Numbered from the stretch's first letter, positions 9,214-18,826 are shown. The stretch is DNA of 64,000 nucleotides from Saprospiraceae bacterium (GCA_016722285.1 JADKGI010000008.1:146514-210513); one strand, 5' to 3'. Made by a program: numbers and translations. Notes: generated by a model not told the origin, from the letters alone.

Positions 9214-9627
9214 ATGATTTGGAAAGTGATTCCTGAATTGGATATGCTAAATAAATTCTCAAATAACACATTAGTTTCTCATTTGGGGATAAAAATAATT
9301 GAAATTGGTGACGATTATATTAAAGCGAAAATGCCTGTAGATAATCGGACAATTCAGCCTATGGGTTTGCTTCATGGTGGAGCATCAGTGGTACTTTCTG
9401 AATCTATAGGTAGTATCGGAAGCTGGTTGGTTGTAGGTAACCCTGAAAAAAGAGTCATGGGACTAGAAGTAAATGCGAATCATCTAAGGCCGGCAAAAAG
9501 TGGTTTTGTTTATTCAACGACCAAGCCCGTGAAACTGGGAAAGACATTACATGTTTGGACTACAGAGATATTTAATGATATAAACCAACTTGTATGTATC
9601 TCAAGGCTAACAGTGATGATAATTTGA
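9214..9627 (+). CDS. Hotdog-fold acyl-CoA thioesterase (PaaI/YdiI type)
   Basis: A 137-residue protein matching the small hotdog thioesterases that hydrolyse aryl- or acyl-CoA, including DHNA-CoA hydrolase of menaquinone synthesis. The signature is the helix start MGLLHGGASVVLSESIGSIG with the catalytic acidic residue in SES, preceded by a typical first strand (GIKIIEIGDDYIKAKMPV). The C-terminal strands (VWTTEIFNDINQLVCISRLT) complete the fold. The enzyme acts in the cytoplasm as a homotetramer in characterised members. It stands alone, convergent with the PorV-like gene (gap 32 bases). Substrate is not determinable, although MenI/YdiI-like activity is plausible. Confidence 0.85.
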   Translation: MIWKVIPELDMLNKFSNNTLVSHLGIKIIEIGDDYIKAKMPVDNRTIQPMGLLHGGASVVLSESIGSIGSWLVVGNPEKRVMGLEVNANHLRPAKSGFVYSTTKPVKLGKTLHVWTTEIFNDINQLVCISRLTVMII

Positions 9628-9659
9628 TGCCAAAAGAGAAGTCTAAATAATAAACTCAA

Positions 9660-10760
9660 TCACCTTCTGGGAGCAAAATCAAGGCCAAGTGAAAATATAT
9701 GGGAAGCAAGAATGCCGCTAATGTTGCCAATGTTAGCGAGTGCATAATCTACTTTAAGTCTTCCTAATTTAAGGCCCAATCCAATATTTGGCTGGAATTC
9801 CAGACTTCGGTTAGAAGTATTTACAGGATTGATGACGCTTTGTATATTGCCTATCCCTGCTCTTAAGAATACTTTTTGCATATAACCAGTCTCTATTCCC
9901 AAGCTTGGATCAACGCTGATATTGTTTCCAGAAAGCACTCCCGATTTTGTCCCATTGGTAGAAATATTTAAATCCAGCTCCATCAGATAACTTACTTTCC
10001 CGTTATCACCATGAATTGCGCTTCCGAAAATCAATCTGGGAAGGGTAATTTCTGTGGAACTGACCGGGATATCATTATTTGTGCTTAGGAAGACCCTTTT
10101 TTCATCTTCAGTGAGATTAAAAGACCATGCATTAAATGTAGTAGTGATATCACGGCCCATCAGTCCGAAAGAAAATCTGTCACCTTTCCACTTTATCCCA
10201 AGATCAGCGCCAAAACCCCATGCTTTACCAAATGAACCTATCGATCTGTGAACTACTTTTATGTTTCCTCCTATAGAAAACCGATCATCCTGATCTAATG
10301 TACGTGCGTAAGAAAAAATTCCGGCATAATCTGAAGCTGAGAAATTGGTAACCCTGTTGTAATCTACGGTGCCGTCCGGACCTATCAGATTCAGTGTATT
10401 GGGTATGTTATCAACACCGAGCCTTATAAAAGAGAAAGCTGCCACAGAGGGGTTTCTACTACCCAATTTGCGGGCTATGGAGAAATAATCATAGTTTGCA
10501 ATCCCTCCAAACCATTTTGTATGCATTGCATTCAATGAAAGTGGATTTTCTATTCCTGTCAGTCCAGCAGTGTTCCAGTATGCCGCCGTTCCGTCATTTG
10601 CGCTTGCTACTACGGATCCCGACATTCCATGAGCCCTGGCGCTTACCCCAATATTCAGAAATTCATTTACAAATTTTTGACCATTGGCTTGAAAGGTAAA
10701 AACAAGCAGTAAAAGTAATATGTTGATTTTTCTTGTCATTCCGATACAGAAATTAATCAT
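9660..10760 (-). CDS. PorV/PorQ-family outer-membrane protein
   Basis: Outer-membrane beta-barrel of the family that includes PorV (LptO) and PorQ, linked to type IX secretion and cargo shuttling to the cell surface. The 366-residue ORF starts MINFCIG; a second ATG at 10739 gives a more compact signal peptide (MTRKINILLLLLVFTFQANG, then Q). After cleavage come the diagnostic N-terminal blocks FLNIGVSARAHGMSGS and NDGTAAYWNTAGLTGI, which resemble the GARA.GMG / WNPAGL pattern of the family. The C-terminus ends in an aromatic-alternating strand (HIFSLGLDFAPRR). The assignment to the superfamily is good. Whether it is the true PorV partner of the sortase PorU is not shown, as no other core T9SS gene besides a PorE-like one is in the window. 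Confidence 0.75.
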   Translation of the reverse strand: MINFCIGMTRKINILLLLLVFTFQANGQKFVNEFLNIGVSARAHGMSGSVVASANDGTAAYWNTAGLTGIENPLSLNAMHTKWFGGIANYDYFSIARKLGSRNPSVAAFSFIRLGVDNIPNTLNLIGPDGTVDYNRVTNFSASDYAGIFSYARTLDQDDRFSIGGNIKVVHRSIGSFGKAWGFGADLGIKWKGDRFSFGLMGRDITTTFNAWSFNLTEDEKRVFLSTNNDIPVSSTEITLPRLIFGSAIHGDNGKVSYLMELDLNISTNGTKSGVLSGNNISVDPSLGIETGYMQKVFLRAGIGNIQSVINPVNTSNRSLEFQPNIGLGLKLGRLKVDYALANIGNISGILASHIFSLGLDFAPRR

Positions 10761-10866
10761 CCTAATATATTTAAAGAACGATTATATATAATTTGATAAT
10801 GTTTTTTCAGACTCATAACGATCCATTATTCAAAATATTATATCTTTCGGTTTTAAAACAATTAAT

Positions 10867-12600
10867 ATGCAAAATAAATCAAAACCTGCCACCTTAAGTA
10901 ACATATTAGTATTTATTTTAATACTAAATTTAGTCTGCTGTAAACAATCAGCAAATAATAACCCAATTTATAACATAACCAAATCGGTCACAAGTGACAG
11001 TGCGATGGTGGTTTCTGCACATCCACTCGCTACACAAATTGGAATTGATATCATAAAGCAGGGAGGAAATGCCGTAGATGCAGCAGTGGCAGTACAGCTT
11101 GCTCTTGCAGTCTGTTATTCAGGGGCTGGCAATATTGGGGGAGGTGGATTTATGCTTTATCGCAGCAATGATGGCGAAATAAGCGCTTTGGACTATAGAG
11201 AAAAAGCTGCAGCGGCAGCTACGACTGATATGTATCTTGACAGTGCTGGTAATCCCATACCTGAAAAAAGTATGTTTGGCCATCTTGCAGCTGGTGTACC
11301 AGGTTCTATTGATGGTATGGTGAAGTCGTTTGAAAGATACAGTAAGATTAAAGATTGGAAGAAAGTGGTTCAACCTGCCATAGATTTAGCAGAAAAGGGG
11401 TATCAGATTACTAAAAGAGAAGCCAATAATCTTAATGAAAATCAGGCAAAATTTAATAAATATAATCTGACACCTACTTCATTTCAAAAAGCAGACTGGA
11501 AAGAAGGTGATATATTAGTACAGAAAGATCTTGCCAAAACACTTGTAAGTATCAGAGATTTTGGCAGAACAGGTTTTTATGAGGGCAAAGTCGCAGACCT
11601 GATTGTTAAAGAAATGAAAGACGGAGGTGGAATAATTTCACACGATGATCTTAAAAACTATGAGTCCATATGGCGTAAACCAGTTACCACTACTTACAGG
11701 GGCAATAAGATTATTTCTATGCCTCCTCCTTCTAGTGGTGGCATAGTTTTAATTCAAATGTTGAAAATGGTTGAACCATATCATCTCGGAGAAATGAAAT
11801 TTCAAAGTGCGGCTGCTGCACACCTGATAGTAGAGGCAGAACGACGAGCATATGCAGATCGAGCACAATACTTGGGTGATCCCGACTTTTTCAATGTACC
11901 AGCTGTGAAATTAATCGATAGTACATATATTTCTAATAGAATGAAGGATTTTAATCCGCGAATGGCTGGGAAAAGTGCCAATATTTCATATGGTTTTATT
12001 GAGAGTTCAGAGACAACTCATCTCAGTATTGTAGATAAGGAAGGCAATGCAGTAGCTGTAACCACTACACTAAATGGCGGTTATGGTTCTTTTACTGTAG
12101 TGAAGGGTGCCGGTTTTATACTGAATAACGAAATGGATGATTTTTCTGTAAAGCCGGGAAGTCCCAATATGTACGGCCTGGTAGGTGCAGAAGCAAATAA
12201 AATTGAGCCCAATAAGCGTATGCTTTCTTCTATGACTCCGACTATAATAGAAAGGGACGGGAAACTAAAAATGGTTGTAGGGACTCCGGGCGGTTCTACT
12301 ATAATTACATCGGTTTTTCAGACCATTGTAAATGTTTTGGATTTTGGAATGGACGCGGATCAGGCTGTGCAGTCTCCAAGATTTCATCATCAGTGGTTGC
12401 CGGATGTCATTATGCTCGAAAAGGATGCTATTCAGCCATCAGAGAGGAAAATCATGCAAGATATAGGTCATACATTCAAAGACAGAGAACAAATTGGAAG
12501 GGTAGAAGCCATAGTAGTTGGTTCTGACGGGAAACTTCATGGGGCCGCAGATCGACGAGGGGATGATGATGCAAAAGGTTATACAAAAATAAAAGATTAA
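10867..12600 (+). CDS. ggt: Gamma-glutamyltransferase
   Basis: Ntn-hydrolase that cleaves or transfers the gamma-glutamyl group of glutathione; made as one chain and self-cleaved. The 577 residues match the usual length. The N-terminus has a lipoprotein-like signal (LVFILILNLVCC, cysteine at about 25), so it is probably anchored in the periplasm or on the outer membrane. Autocleavage is predicted before Thr383 in SSETTHLSIVDKEG, the new N-terminal nucleophile. Further family landmarks are GGGGFMLY-like NIGGGGFMLY, MPPPSSGG, the glycine pair of LNGGYGSF, NNEMDDFS and MTPTI. It stands between divergent porV-like and the downstream DUF58 gene. No regulatory site was recognised apart from a near-match TATCTTTC upstream. 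Confidence 0.93.
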   Translation: MQNKSKPATLSNILVFILILNLVCCKQSANNNPIYNITKSVTSDSAMVVSAHPLATQIGIDIIKQGGNAVDAAVAVQLALAVCYSGAGNIGGGGFMLYRSNDGEISALDYREKAAAAATTDMYLDSAGNPIPEKSMFGHLAAGVPGSIDGMVKSFERYSKIKDWKKVVQPAIDLAEKGYQITKREANNLNENQAKFNKYNLTPTSFQKADWKEGDILVQKDLAKTLVSIRDFGRTGFYEGKVADLIVKEMKDGGGIISHDDLKNYESIWRKPVTTTYRGNKIISMPPPSSGGIVLIQMLKMVEPYHLGEMKFQSAAAAHLIVEAERRAYADRAQYLGDPDFFNVPAVKLIDSTYISNRMKDFNPRMAGKSANISYGFIESSETTHLSIVDKEGNAVAVTTTLNGGYGSFTVVKGAGFILNNEMDDFSVKPGSPNMYGLVGAEANKIEPNKRMLSSMTPTIIERDGKLKMVVGTPGGSTIITSVFQTIVNVLDFGMDADQAVQSPRFHHQWLPDVIMLEKDAIQPSERKIMQDIGHTFKDREQIGRVEAIVVGSDGKLHGAADRRGDDDAKGYTKIKD

Positions 12601-12660
12601 GTATTTTCGTTCAACTATTTGTTCGAAGTATTGATTATAGTTGGATATTAAAATAATTTA

Positions 12661-13653
12661 ATGAGTTTTTTTGACAATTTTGACGTAAGGCAGATTGAAA
12701 ATATAGAATTGCTTGCCAAGCAAGTTGTGGAAGGGTTTATAATTGGATTGCACAAAAGCCCTTTTCATGGATTTTCTGTGGAATTTGCCGAACACAGAAT
12801 TTACAATGTTGGAGAATCGACTAAAGACATAGACTGGAAAGTTTTTGCCAGGTCAGATAAAATGTTTACAAAAAAGTTTGAAGAAGAAACCAATCTGAGA
12901 TGCCAGATCATCATTGATGCTTCATCATCCATGTATTTTCCTGATGTAAAAGATGGAAAAGGATTGAATAAACTTCAGTTTTCTTCTCTTGCCGCCGCGT
13001 CAGTCATGAATCTGTTAAGAAAACAAAGAGATGCATTCGGATTGAGTATATTTGATAGTGAAGTGCGTATTCACACCAAGTGCAGGTCAGCTACTTCTCA
13101 TTACCGGTTGCTACTGACTTATCTTGACGGACTGATAAAAGATCCTAAAAGGCAAAAACAAACAGCGACTGCCAAATCTCTTCATCAATTGGCCGACAGC
13201 ATTCACCGACGTTCATTAGTTGTGATATTCAGTGATATGTTTGATAGTGATGAACGAAAAGAAGATCTTTTTTCAGCACTGCAGCATTTGAAGTATGCTA
13301 AACATGAGGTAATCCTCTTCCATGTTACCGACAAGAAGCATGAACTTGATTTTGAATACGAAAACAGGCCATACTTATTTATCGATATGGAATCAGGGGA
13401 AGAGGTTAAACTACAACATCACCAGGTAAAAAATTTATATATTGACAAGGTTTCAGCATATAAAGATGATCTAAGATTAAAATGTCTTCAGTACAAAATT
13501 GATTTTATTGAAGCCGATATTAATGAGGGTTTTATTCCGGTATTGCCAAATCATTTAGTAAAAAGAAATAAATTAAAATCATTATTATGTCAATTAAATT
13601 ATCCGAAATTCCTACCGGGGCTCCTTCTGATAAAAGCAAGAAAAAAATTTTAA
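12661..13653 (+). CDS. DUF58 (VWA-like) domain protein, end possibly frameshifted
   Basis: Member of the DUF58 family, often encoded with MoxR-type AAA ATPases. It has the conserved block VGESTKDIDWKVFARSDKM around residue 52 and a VWA-like metal site beginning IIIDASSSM (DxSxS). The body then matches the family to about residue 305 (FIPVLPNHLVKRN). The last 23 residues run 67 bases into the PPK2 gene in another frame and look unlike a natural end. Restoring one base near 13562-13570 would stop the protein at about LVKRK just before the PPK2 start. Unlike the classical arrangement, no moxR gene is adjacent here. Confidence 0.8.
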   Translation: MSFFDNFDVRQIENIELLAKQVVEGFIIGLHKSPFHGFSVEFAEHRIYNVGESTKDIDWKVFARSDKMFTKKFEEETNLRCQIIIDASSSMYFPDVKDGKGLNKLQFSSLAAASVMNLLRKQRDAFGLSIFDSEVRIHTKCRSATSHYRLLLTYLDGLIKDPKRQKQTATAKSLHQLADSIHRRSLVVIFSDMFDSDERKEDLFSALQHLKYAKHEVILFHVTDKKHELDFEYENRPYLFIDMESGEEVKLQHHQVKNLYIDKVSAYKDDLRLKCLQYKIDFIEADINEGFIPVLPNHLVKRNKLKSLLCQLNYPKFLPGLLLIKARKKF

Positions 13654-14336
13654 ATCAAACCAAAGAATTGGTACTTCAAATAGGTGAACTGCAGAACAAG
13701 TTGTATGCTGAAGGGAAACAAAGCGTCTTGGTAGTGCTTCAGGGTATGGACGCAAGCGGAAAGGATGGCACCATTAAAACTGTTTTTGCTGACTGCAACC
13801 CATCAGGTATTGATACATATGCATTTAAAAAGCCGTCAGAAGAAGAATTTGCACATGATTTCCTTTGGAGAGTTCACCAGAAAACTCCAAGAAAAGGAAA
13901 TATAATGATCTTTAACAGGTCGCACTATGAAGATATTCTTATTCAACGAGTACATAAATGGATCACCGAAGAAAAGGCCGGATTAAGAATGAATGCAATA
14001 AATGCATTTGAAAAATTGCTTGAATTTGATAATAATACTAAAGTAATCAAATTTTATTTACATATTTCTCCTGAAAAACAGCAGGAGAAACTCCAGGAAC
14101 GAATCGATGTGCCAAGTAAAAACTGGAAGCATAAGGCTGCAGACTGGGATGAAAATGACTATTGGGCGGAGTATATGAGATGTTATGAATTTGCCATTAA
14201 TAATAGTGAGATAGCCTGGCATATTGCACCCTGCGATAAGAGGTATTATCGGAATTATTTCATTGCAAAAATTGTTAAGGATACACTTGAAGCGATGAAT
14301 CCACAGCTTCCATTGATCGAAAAGAAGGATGAATGA
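13587..14336 (+). CDS. ppk2: Polyphosphate kinase 2 family protein
   Basis: PPK2-type phosphotransferase that uses polyphosphate to phosphorylate nucleotides (AMP, ADP or both, depending on class). The 249-residue protein has the Walker A loop GMDASGKDGTIK (about 54-65), the lid module, and the Walker B-like FNRSHYEDIL (about 111-120). The segments FYLHISPEKQQEKLQERI and WKHKAADWDENDYW are typical of the single-domain cytoplasmic PPK2 branch; RYYRNYFIAKIV follows near the end. The ATG at 13587 gives the family N-terminus. It overlaps the next gene by eight bases (ATGAATGA), so translational coupling with the S4 protein is likely. Nucleotide preference is not readable from sequence. Confidence 0.88.
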   Translation: MSIKLSEIPTGAPSDKSKKKILNQTKELVLQIGELQNKLYAEGKQSVLVVLQGMDASGKDGTIKTVFADCNPSGIDTYAFKKPSEEEFAHDFLWRVHQKTPRKGNIMIFNRSHYEDILIQRVHKWITEEKAGLRMNAINAFEKLLEFDNNTKVIKFYLHISPEKQQEKLQERIDVPSKNWKHKAADWDENDYWAEYMRCYEFAINNSEIAWHIAPCDKRYYRNYFIAKIVKDTLEAMNPQLPLIEKKDE

Positions 14337-14748
14337 TCTGAAAAAGGTTAGAATTGATAAGTGGTTATGGAGTGTAAGGCTTTTTAAGTCAAGATCTATG
14401 GCCTCTGACGCATGTAAGACCGGCAAAATTAAATCTAATAGTAATAATTTGAAACCCAGTTACCTTCTTTCTGGAGGAGAAGTAATTGAAGTAAAGAAAA
14501 ATGGATTCAACCTTATTTTTAAAGTAAATATTTTACTGGATAAAAGAGTTTCAGCAGTATTAGCAGCGCCTTGCTTTGAAGACCTTACTACTCTGGAAGA
14601 AATGAATAAGTATAAAGAATGGTACATAGGGAAATCTGGAAGTGAATATCGACATAGGGGAGAAGGAAGGCCAACTAAAAAAGAAAGGCGCGAAATCGAT
14701 GAATTTAAAGGTATGTATTTTGATGAAAATGATCCAGGTTTTTCGTAA
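14329..14748 (+). CDS. S4-domain RNA-binding protein (Hsp15-like)
   Basis: A 139-residue protein with an N-terminal S4 domain: VRIDKWLWSVRLFKSRSMAS followed by ACKTGKIKSN and the SGGEVIEVKK turn. This is the pattern of HslR/Hsp15, which binds stalled 50S subunits carrying nascent chains and helps recycle them. The C-terminal tail is basic (RHRGEGRPTKKERREID), as in the family. The start at 14329 overlaps the PPK2 stop by eight bases. The Hsp15 assignment is by domain architecture; a different rRNA-binding role is possible. Confidence 0.82.
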   Translation: MNDLKKVRIDKWLWSVRLFKSRSMASDACKTGKIKSNSNNLKPSYLLSGGEVIEVKKNGFNLIFKVNILLDKRVSAVLAAPCFEDLTTLEEMNKYKEWYIGKSGSEYRHRGEGRPTKKERREIDEFKGMYFDENDPGFS

Positions 14749-14774
14749 CTTTAATCTCACGTTGATCATTTATT

Positions 14775-16276
14775 ATGAAATTACTGGCAGGTCATCAAAT
14801 AAGAAACTGGGATCAATATACCATTGAAAAAGAGCCGATTACATCCATTGACTTAATGGAAAGGGCAGCTGTCACTTTTTCAAATTGGTTTTCAACTCAA
14901 AGCATTTATCAAAACAGGAGTATTGATGTTTTATGTGGAAATGGTAATAATGGTGGTGATGGCCTCGCCATTGCGCGAATTCTCAGAAACAGGTTTTATG
15001 GGGTGCGGGTCCATGTTTTGCGTTTTGCCGGAAGGAATAGCCTTGATTTTGACATTAATCTTAAAAGGCTAATCTCATTGGGAGATGTGGATATCAGCTT
15101 TATCCAAAATGAAATGCCTGACCTTAACAATGAATCAGTTATTATTGATGCTCTTTTAGGAACTGGAGTTGACAAGCCCGTCCAAGGAATTTTGGATGCT
15201 TTGATATCAAAAATCAACAGTATGGTGTTTAAGAGTGTAATATCTGTGGATATGCCTTCAGGTCTTCCATCAGATAGTTTATATATCGGGAACACGATGA
15301 GACCTGACATTATTTACACATTTCAAGTGCCGAAGCTTTGTTTTTTTTATAAGGAAAATGCAGAATATTGCCCTGAATGGGTAATTGGGAACATTGGATT
15401 ACACAATGACTACCTCGAAAATATACATTCAGACCATTTTTTGATCGATCATTTCTTAGCAAAGGGCTTATTGAAATCACGTACAAGATTCCAGCATAAA
15501 GGAGATTTCGGGCATGTACTATTGATTGGAGGGTCGGATGGCAAGATTGGTGCCGCCATATTAAGTGCAAAAGCTTCATTGAGATCGGGTGCAGGTCTGG
15601 TAACAGCAATGGTGCCAGCTAAATCTGCTGACATTATTCATACAGCTATTCCTGAAGCTATGGTTAGAATCTCAGGGCAAAGCTGCTTTTCCAATAATCA
15701 TTTCCACTATGACCATAAGATAACGATTGGATGCGGTCGGGATTAGGGACTGATATATTGACAAAACATGCACTAGGAGATTTATTATTAAAAGTTGACA
15801 AATCGATAGTCCTGGATGCTGATGCACTAAATATTATTTCTGAAGAAAAATCACTTAAAGACTTGATTCCAAAAAATTCCATATTAACACCACATACTAA
15901 AGAGTTTGAGCGACTTTTTGGACTGACAAAAAATTCAAAAGAAATGTTTGAATTGCAGTTAGAAATGTCGATAAAATATCACCTTAATATCGTATTGAAG
16001 GGAGCTTTTTCCAGAGTTACTACCCCTGATGGACAATCTTACATTAACACAACCGGAAATCCGGGTATGGCAACCGCAGGATCCGGTGATGTGTTAACAG
16101 GTATTATTTCGGGTTTATTGGCTCAAAAGTATTCTCCAAAAGAAGCAGCCATACTTGGTGTTTATATTCATGGGTTAGCAGGTGATAAAGCATTACAATA
16201 TCAAAGCGTAGAAAGTATGATGGCAAGTGATATAATATCTCACTTGGGAGCAGCATTTAAAGCATTGGAAATCTGA
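14775..16276 (+). CDS. nnr: Bifunctional NAD(P)H-hydrate epimerase/dehydratase, frameshifted
   Basis: Repairs hydrated NAD(P)H: an N-terminal YjeF_N epimerase and a C-terminal ADP-dependent dehydratase related to ribokinases. The epimerase part has the CGNGNNGGDGLAIARIL loop and DALLGTG. The dehydratase part has GDFGHVLLIGGSDGKIGAAI, LDADALNI, LTPHTKEFERL, and the nucleotide-site GNPGMATAGSGDVLTGII. The reading frame breaks at about 15733-15740: the first frame ends IGCGRD, the second continues SGLGTDILTKHALGDLL. One restored base gives a continuous protein of about 500 residues, normal for Nnr. The break lies at the GxGLGTD loop of the dehydratase and is probably a sequence error. It precedes the sirtuin gene by 14 bases. 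Confidence 0.9.
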
Positions 16277-16290
16277 TTAATTCAAGCTAA

Positions 16291-17010
16291 ATGTCAAATA
16301 AAACTAAAAATAGTGATATGAAAAAGCTAATTGTTTTAACGGGTGCTGGAATAAGTGCTGAAAGCGGTATCAAGACTTTCAGAGATGCGGACGGTTTGTG
16401 GGAAGGGCATGATGTGATGGCAGTTGCTTCCCCACAAGGCTGGGAAAAAGATCAGGAGCTTGTCTTGGATTTCTATAATCAGCGCAGGCGTCAGCTTAAG
16501 TCAGTATCTCCTAATCTTGCTCACATTGCTATCGCCAAACTTGAGGAAAAATATAATGTGACTGTTATCACGCAAAATGTTGATGACCTGCATGAGAGAG
16601 CGGGAAGCACCCGGATTATTCATCTTCCTGGAGCACTCACAAAGGCGAGGAGCAGCCATAGAAAATCTACTATAATGGATTGGGAAGGAGATATTGTTAC
16701 TGGTGATTTATGCCCTGATGGTTATCAACTCAGGCCACATATTGTTTGGTTTGGAGAGATGGTTCCAAATCTTGAGATGGCAATACAAGCATGTGAGGCT
16801 GGCGAAATATTTATAATCATAGGCACCTCCATGCAGGTTTATCCCGCAGCAAGCCTTATTTCTTTTGCACCTAAAGGGAGTAGCATTTATTATATTGACC
16901 CAAAACCTAATATTTCGCATGAACTTTCTAGCCTTCCAAATTTAAGTGTTTTCAAGCAAAAAGCAACTGAGGGAGTGGTGACCTTGGTAAATGACTTAAT
17001 GAATCGATAA
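16291..17010 (+). CDS. SIR2 family NAD-dependent deacylase, catalytic His replaced
   Basis: Sirtuin of the bacterial CobB/SIRT5-like class. Of 239 residues, the NAD site is clear: LTGAGISAESGIKTFRDADG, TQNVDDLHERAGS and GTSMQVYPAASL. The substrate-selective Tyr/Arg pair is in LDFYNQRRRQL. The zinc Cys positions are absent, as in many Bacteroidota members (SSHRKSTIMDW...LCPDGYQLRPHIVWFGE). The catalytic segment normally written HxHGEL reads HLPGAL here (residues 111-116), so the general-base His is Pro113 and the Glu is Ala115. I checked the codons directly (CAT CTT CCT GGA GCA CTC). The protein may bind NAD without deacylating. The start could also be the ATG at 16318. Confidence 0.88.
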   Translation: MSNKTKNSDMKKLIVLTGAGISAESGIKTFRDADGLWEGHDVMAVASPQGWEKDQELVLDFYNQRRRQLKSVSPNLAHIAIAKLEEKYNVTVITQNVDDLHERAGSTRIIHLPGALTKARSSHRKSTIMDWEGDIVTGDLCPDGYQLRPHIVWFGEMVPNLEMAIQACEAGEIFIIIGTSMQVYPAASLISFAPKGSSIYYIDPKPNISHELSSLPNLSVFKQKATEGVVTLVNDLMNR

Positions 17011-17117
17011 TTTCATTTAAAATAAATAGTAGCATAATTGTTGATGTATCGTCATTTTTTTCTAATGTGCAGGGTTTAAAAAAGAAACAGAAAAGTAGAT
17101 TTTTATAATATATTTAT

Positions 17118-18458
17118 TCAATTAAAAAGGTAGAAAACAACATAAGACAAAATAAAACCGGTAATGCCTATAATGCTGGAGGCAATGGTCCAGGTTCGCA
17201 TTCCATCTTTTTCAGATAAGGTCAGATATTGTTTGACCAGCCAGAAACCACTATCGTTGAGATGTGAAGCTGCTGTTGCACCTGAGGCTATGCAAATCAC
17301 TATGGCTGCAAGTTGTATATCATTAAGATGATACGATGTTAATAAAGGAGCAACAAGTCCTGCTCCTGTAATCATAGCTACGGTGGCCGAGCCCTGCAAA
17401 ACTCTGATGAGCAATGAAGCAATAAAAGCAAAAACAATAATACTCAGGCCCGCCTCCTGCATTGATTCGGCAATCATTTTGCCGGCTCCTGTATCTATCA
17501 GAACCTGCTTAAAAACACCTCCTGCTCCCGTAACTAATATGATTATTCCGGCAGGATAAAGGGATTTAGTGGTTATTTCAGTAAGTTTTTCATTTGAAAG
17601 GCCAGAATTTCTTCCTAAAACATACCATGCAAGAACATTGGCTATGATCAGGGCTGAAAACGGATGACAAAACATTTCAGCGAGATCACTTACATATACA
17701 TTTCCTAAAGTAATAATTTTGGTATTCAATAAAGTATTGATAATGATTAAAATAATTGGAAGTAGTAGCAGGGGTAATACTTTATTTATATCGGGATTTT
17801 TATCCAATGTTTGGTGAAGGTCAGTGTTTTCCGGAATATTTATAATCAGTCTGTTGCCCAAATATTTACCATAGACTATCCCACTTAAGTATGCGGCCGG
17901 AATTCCAATCAGGATACCAACAATAATGATATATCCTAAGGGCGCCCCTATTCTCTCAGCTACCGCTAAAGGGCCCGGAGTAGGTGGTATAAATGCATGT
18001 GATACACCCAGGCCTGCCAGCAAAGGTACAGCATAATGAATTATCGCTTTACCAGTCTTATGGTGCAAAGCTGTTATGATAGGAAATAGAATAATAAATC
18101 CCACGTCAAAAAAGACAGGTATTGAGACAAGAAACCCTGTGAACATCATAGCTAGTGCAGCATTTTTTATTCCTGTTTTAGAAATGATCCAGTTAGCCAG
18201 GGTTGTTGCTCCGCCGGTATGCTCAAGGATACCACCAAAAATGCCTCCCAAACCGACAACAGTGGCAACAAATCCAAGTGTAGATGCCATTCCATTCTTG
18301 ATGGTATCCATGATGAGTCCTGGCTCCATTCCAGCTATCAAAGCGGTTATGATGCTTGTAATCAACAAAGAGAGAAATGCCGGAAGTTTTAATTTTAAAA
18401 TCAGAAATAAAAGAATAACTATACCACCAAAAACTGCAATTAATAGTATAGAATTCAT
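17118..18458 (-). CDS. gntP: Gluconate:H+ symporter, GntP family
   Basis: Inner-membrane importer of gluconate or a related sugar acid. The 446 residues form about 12 hydrophobic spans. Family landmarks include GLGGIFGGILEHTGGA, FTGFLVSIPVFFDVGFIIL, and the conserved SHAFIPPTPGPLAVAERIGA. The C-terminal half has QGSATVAMITGAG and the HLNDSGFWLVKQYL block. The ORF is full length and undisturbed. It lies downstream of broken gnd and gntK pieces on the same strand, so imported gluconate could not be processed by those two genes. Other kinases elsewhere in the genome could take over. Confidence 0.92.
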   Translation of the reverse strand: MNSILLIAVFGGIVILLFLILKLKLPAFLSLLITSIITALIAGMEPGLIMDTIKNGMASTLGFVATVVGLGGIFGGILEHTGGATTLANWIISKTGIKNAALAMMFTGFLVSIPVFFDVGFIILFPIITALHHKTGKAIIHYAVPLLAGLGVSHAFIPPTPGPLAVAERIGAPLGYIIIVGILIGIPAAYLSGIVYGKYLGNRLIINIPENTDLHQTLDKNPDINKVLPLLLLPIILIIINTLLNTKIITLGNVYVSDLAEMFCHPFSALIIANVLAWYVLGRNSGLSNEKLTEITTKSLYPAGIIILVTGAGGVFKQVLIDTGAGKMIAESMQEAGLSIIVFAFIASLLIRVLQGSATVAMITGAGLVAPLLTSYHLNDIQLAAIVICIASGATAASHLNDSGFWLVKQYLTLSEKDGMRTWTIASSIIGITGFILSYVVFYLFN

Positions 18459-18515
18459 GAAGAAAAATTTAAATGATTAGGCAATAATTGAAATTTTATA
18501 TTTTCAAAAATGGAA

Positions 18516-18806
18516 TCATAATTGGTTCCATTTTGTATAATAGTGCTTCCCAGTGGGATCTTCATCAAGTTGGTATGTATGGGCACCGAAATAATCTCTT
18601 TGGTCTTGTCGTAAATTAGAAGGTGATCTTCGTGTAATCAGGTATTTAAAATAATCTAACGATGAAGTCAGGGTAATGTATGAATGGTTGCTTAATGCCA
18701 GTCTGGAAGTTAAAGAACAGAAATTTTTTATATTTTCTAAAATGTAGTCTTGAATAAAGGGAATAGATATAATATCATTCAGGTACTTTTTTATGTCTAT
18801 TCTCAA
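18516..18806 (-). pseudogene. gnd: C-terminal remnant of 6-phosphogluconate dehydrogenase
   Basis: The ORF contains the unmistakable end of decarboxylating 6-phosphogluconate dehydrogenase: SLDYFKYLITRRSPSNLRQD, then QRDYFGAHTYQ and a KHYYTKW close, corresponding to ALAYYDSYR...LIQAQRDYFGAHTY of the family. Only about the last 95-105 residues are left out of about 470. The Rossmann domain and the active-site Lys region are missing. The ORF opens with TTG and its frame extends a little upstream into the gntK remnant, where an RILRIDIKKYLNDI stretch resembles the family CIIRxxFLxxI segment. This is a deletion remnant, not a functional gene. Confidence 0.8.
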
Positions 18807-18826
18807 TATCCTGCCGATAGTATATG

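Noticed and set aside
18076..18480. A 134-aa plus-strand ORF opposite gntP
   Set aside because: It is the antisense shadow of an undoubted GntP reading frame and has no recognisable domain.
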